Of a stretch of DNA of 43,817 nt, positions 41,894 through 43,817 are shown in pieces. Below the pieces are notes generated by a model. It saw only the letters and a program-made list of their open reading frames with translations, did no database searches and was not told the origin of the DNA. A program made the position numbers and the translations under genes. The DNA is from an uncultured Paracoccaceae bacterium (GTDB lineage: Bacteria > Pseudomonadota > Alphaproteobacteria > Rhodobacterales > Rhodobacteraceae), in NCBI GenBank assembly GCA_947500005.1, contig CANMQJ010000027.1, positions 1-43,817 on the forward strand, written 5' to 3'. Numbering within the stretch: the first letter of the stretch is position 1; each line of letters starts with the position of its first letter.

Positions 41894-43642
41894 TTGGACG
41901 CTTTCCTGAAGGTGGAACACTCCCTGACCGGGCGGCGCTGGGTGGGGCCCGCGCCCGAGATCGAGCGCGCCTGCGAGATGCTGGAGCAGCAGACCGGCCT
42001 GCCCCGCGCTGTCTGTTCGATCCTGGCGCGCCGGTCGGTGCCGGTGGAGGAGGTGGCGGGGTTCCTGGAGCCGAAGCTGAAGGAATTGCTGCCCGATCCG
42101 CGCCTGATGAAGGACATGGACAAGGCGGCGGCGCGTTTCGTGCAGGCGGTGACCCGGCGGGAGCGGATCGCCGTCTTTGCCGATTACGACGTGGATGGCG
42201 GAAGCTCGGCGGCGCTGCTTCTGGTCTGGCTGCGCGAGATGGGGCTGGAGGCGAGGCTGTACGTGCCCGACCGGATCGACGAGGGCTATGGTCCCAACGT
42301 GCCCGCGATGCGCGCGCTGGGGGCGCGGCATGACCTGATCATCTGCGTCGATTGCGGCACGCTGAGCCATGAGCCGATCGCGGCGGCGGGCTGCGACGTG
42401 GTGGTATTGGACCATCACCTGGGCGGCGAAACCCTGCCCGACTGCGTGGCGGTGGTGAACCCCAACCGGCAGGACGAGAGCGGCGAGCTGGGCTATCTCT
42501 GCGCCGCGGGCGTGGTGTTCCTGATGCTGGTCGAGGCGGGCCGGCGGTTGCGCGAGGCGGGGCGCGCGGGGCCCAACCTGATGGCGATGCTGGATCTCGT
42601 GGCGCTGGCCACCGTGGCCGATGTGGCGCCGCTGATCGGGGTCAACCGGGCGCTGGTGCGGCAGGGGTTGCGGATCATGGCGCAGCGCGGGCGGCCGGGG
42701 CTGGTGGCGCTGTCGGACGTGGCACGGATGGATTGCGCGCCCAACACCTATCACCTGGGGTTCCTGCTGGGGCCACGGGTCAATGCGGGCGGGCGGATCG
42801 GCCAGGCCGACATGGGCGCGCGGCTGCTGGCGACCGCGTCGGCCGTCGAGGCGCAGACGCTGGCGCACCAGCTGGACCAGCTGAATACCGAGCGGCGCGA
42901 GATCGAGACCGCGGTGCGCGCGGCGGCGATGGCGCAGGCCGAGGCGCGCGGGCTGGACGGCCCGCTGGTCTGGGCGGCCGAGAGCGGCTGGCATCCCGGC
43001 GTGGTGGGCATCGTCGCCTCGCGCCTGAAGGAGGCCACCAACCGGCCCGCCATCGTCATCGGGTTCGACGGCGACGAGGGCAAGGGATCGGGCCGGTCGG
43101 TGCCGGGGGTGGACCTGGGCGCGGCGATCCAGCGGCTGGCCAGCGAAGGACTGCTGGTCAAGGGCGGCGGGCACCGGATGGCTGCCGGCCTGACGGTGAT
43201 GCGCGACAAGCTGGAGCCCGCGATGGAGCGGCTGGGCGAGCTCTTGGCGAAACAGGGCGCGGGCCGGGGCGGCGCGGCCGATCTGCGGCTCGACGGGCTG
43301 TTGATGCCGGGGGCCGCGACGGTCGAGCTGATCGAGGGGCTGGACAAGGTCGGGCCCTATGGCGCGGGCGCGCCGGGGCCGCGCTTCGCCCTGCCCGACC
43401 TGCAGGTGCGGTTTGCGAAACGGGTGGGCGAGTCGCATCTGAAACTGTCTCTCTCGGACGGGATCTCGGCGGGGATCGACGCGATTGCCTTTGGCGCCTT
43501 CGAGGGCGATCTCGGGCCGAGATTGCAGGACCACGGCGGCGCCCGCTTTCACGTCGCGGGGCGGCTGGAGGTCAATACATGGGGCGGACGGCAGAGCGTG
43601 CAGCTGCGGATGGAAGATGCGGCGGAGGCAAAAAGCGCATGA
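41894..43642 (+). CDS. recJ: single-stranded-DNA-specific exonuclease RecJ
   Basis: A 582-residue 5'-3' exonuclease of the DHH family that acts in recombination and mismatch repair. Metal motifs are DYDVDGGSSAALLL (97-110, DYDVD), CVDCGTLSHE (with Asp153) and VLDHH (171-175), then GPRVNAGGRIG. The DHHA1 part has KGGGHRMAAGLTV, and an OB-like C-terminal domain ends the protein. The start is the TTG at 41894, with a GAGG site before it; this gives the usual family N-terminus (SLTGRRWV). No nearby ATG gives a full-length product. Confidence 0.95.
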   Translation: MDAFLKVEHSLTGRRWVGPAPEIERACEMLEQQTGLPRAVCSILARRSVPVEEVAGFLEPKLKELLPDPRLMKDMDKAAARFVQAVTRRERIAVFADYDVDGGSSAALLLVWLREMGLEARLYVPDRIDEGYGPNVPAMRALGARHDLIICVDCGTLSHEPIAAAGCDVVVLDHHLGGETLPDCVAVVNPNRQDESGELGYLCAAGVVFLMLVEAGRRLREAGRAGPNLMAMLDLVALATVADVAPLIGVNRALVRQGLRIMAQRGRPGLVALSDVARMDCAPNTYHLGFLLGPRVNAGGRIGQADMGARLLATASAVEAQTLAHQLDQLNTERREIETAVRAAAMAQAEARGLDGPLVWAAESGWHPGVVGIVASRLKEATNRPAIVIGFDGDEGKGSGRSVPGVDLGAAIQRLASEGLLVKGGGHRMAAGLTVMRDKLEPAMERLGELLAKQGAGRGGAADLRLDGLLMPGAATVELIEGLDKVGPYGAGAPGPRFALPDLQVRFAKRVGESHLKLSLSDGISAGIDAIAFGAFEGDLGPRLQDHGGARFHVAGRLEVNTWGGRQSVQLRMEDAAEAKSA

Positions 43643-43743
43643 AAACAAGGCGCTTGGACGGGGTTCAAAAAATGGCGCGCGACCCCTATTTTTCCCTTGC
43701 GAGGGACCGCGCCAATCCGTAAAAGCCCCCTCACGAGTTCCGT

Positions 43744-43817
43744 GGCCCGTTCGTCTATCGGTTAGGACGCCAGGTTTTCAACCTGGAAAGAGGGGTTCGA
43801 TTCCCCTACGGGCTGCC
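43744..43817 (+). tRNA. tRNA-Glu (anticodon TTC), cut by the right edge
   Basis: Acceptor GGCCCGT pairs with ACGGGCT (G-U at 1:72). The anticodon stem CCAGG/CCTGG flanks loop TTTTCAA with anticodon TTC. The T arm carries GGTTCGATTCC. The discriminator is G73, followed by CC; only the last A of CCA is outside the window. Confidence 0.95.

Overview
The window looks like a piece of a high-GC alphaproteobacterial chromosome, most likely order Rhodobacterales (Roseobacter-type). This rests on gene content and style, not on a database search. The evidence includes heterotetrameric sarcosine oxidase in the order soxB-D-A-G, a RibB protein fused to a degenerate RibA domain, an alphaproteobacterial SOS box (GTTC-N7-GTTC), a tRNA-His with A73 and no G-1, small DUF6324-like and MmcB-like proteins, and dnaG followed by rpoD.

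Layout. At 1-3051 there is the 5' part of a large secreted RTX (calcium-binding nonapeptide repeat) protein on the minus strand that runs off the left edge. It is followed by tRNA-His, a GNAT acetyltransferase, a DUF6324-like small protein, a LexA-controlled mmcB and a two-helix membrane protein. At 5663-6891 lie an ECF sigma factor and its membrane anti-sigma factor. The flavin pathway follows in pieces: ribB/ribH/nusB (6896-9043), ribE (12345-12932) and nrdR/ribD (17623-19207), all on the minus strand. They are interrupted by plus-strand insertions: a soluble HisKA_2-type histidine kinase, a secreted von Willebrand A protein with four Ig-sized repeats behind an 11-G tract, and a capsule export/Kdo-transferase set (kpsS, a Wza-type lipoprotein, kpsC).

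At 19314-25430 are yjbQ, two tandem secreted two-cysteine paralogues, dodecin, rpoD, dnaG and a small periplasmic protein. At 25467-32422 are soxBDAG and a glutamate dehydrogenase, separated by 482 bases with no convincing gene. At 32765-35429 is a three-gene Tad (Flp pilus) pseudopilin-like group, one member with a VWA domain. From there rightward most genes are on the plus strand: pirin, a divergent TetR / Ldh-type oxidoreductase pair with a good operator candidate, a small lipoprotein, hom, glpX and recJ, ending in a tRNA-Glu cut by the right edge.

How it fits together. Flavin synthesis (ribB, ribH, ribE, ribD), flavin storage (dodecin) and a flavin-heavy enzyme (sarcosine oxidase) lie within 24 kb, but no FMN riboswitch was seen. 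Surface functions recur (RTX protein, capsule, VWA proteins, Tad pseudopilins). The non-coding sequence carries several structured signals. Two inverted copies of a 32-bp-period repeat lie about 23.7 kb apart. Two REP-like hairpins differ by apparent compensatory changes. A short dispersed terminator-like motif occurs twice. There are also an SOS box, a DnaA box and several palindromic operator candidates. No CRISPR array, phage or insertion sequence was recognised. No single locus is clearly a new system. The best candidates for new biology are the poly-G/VWA repeat protein, the 32-bp-period repeat and the two-cysteine secreted pair.
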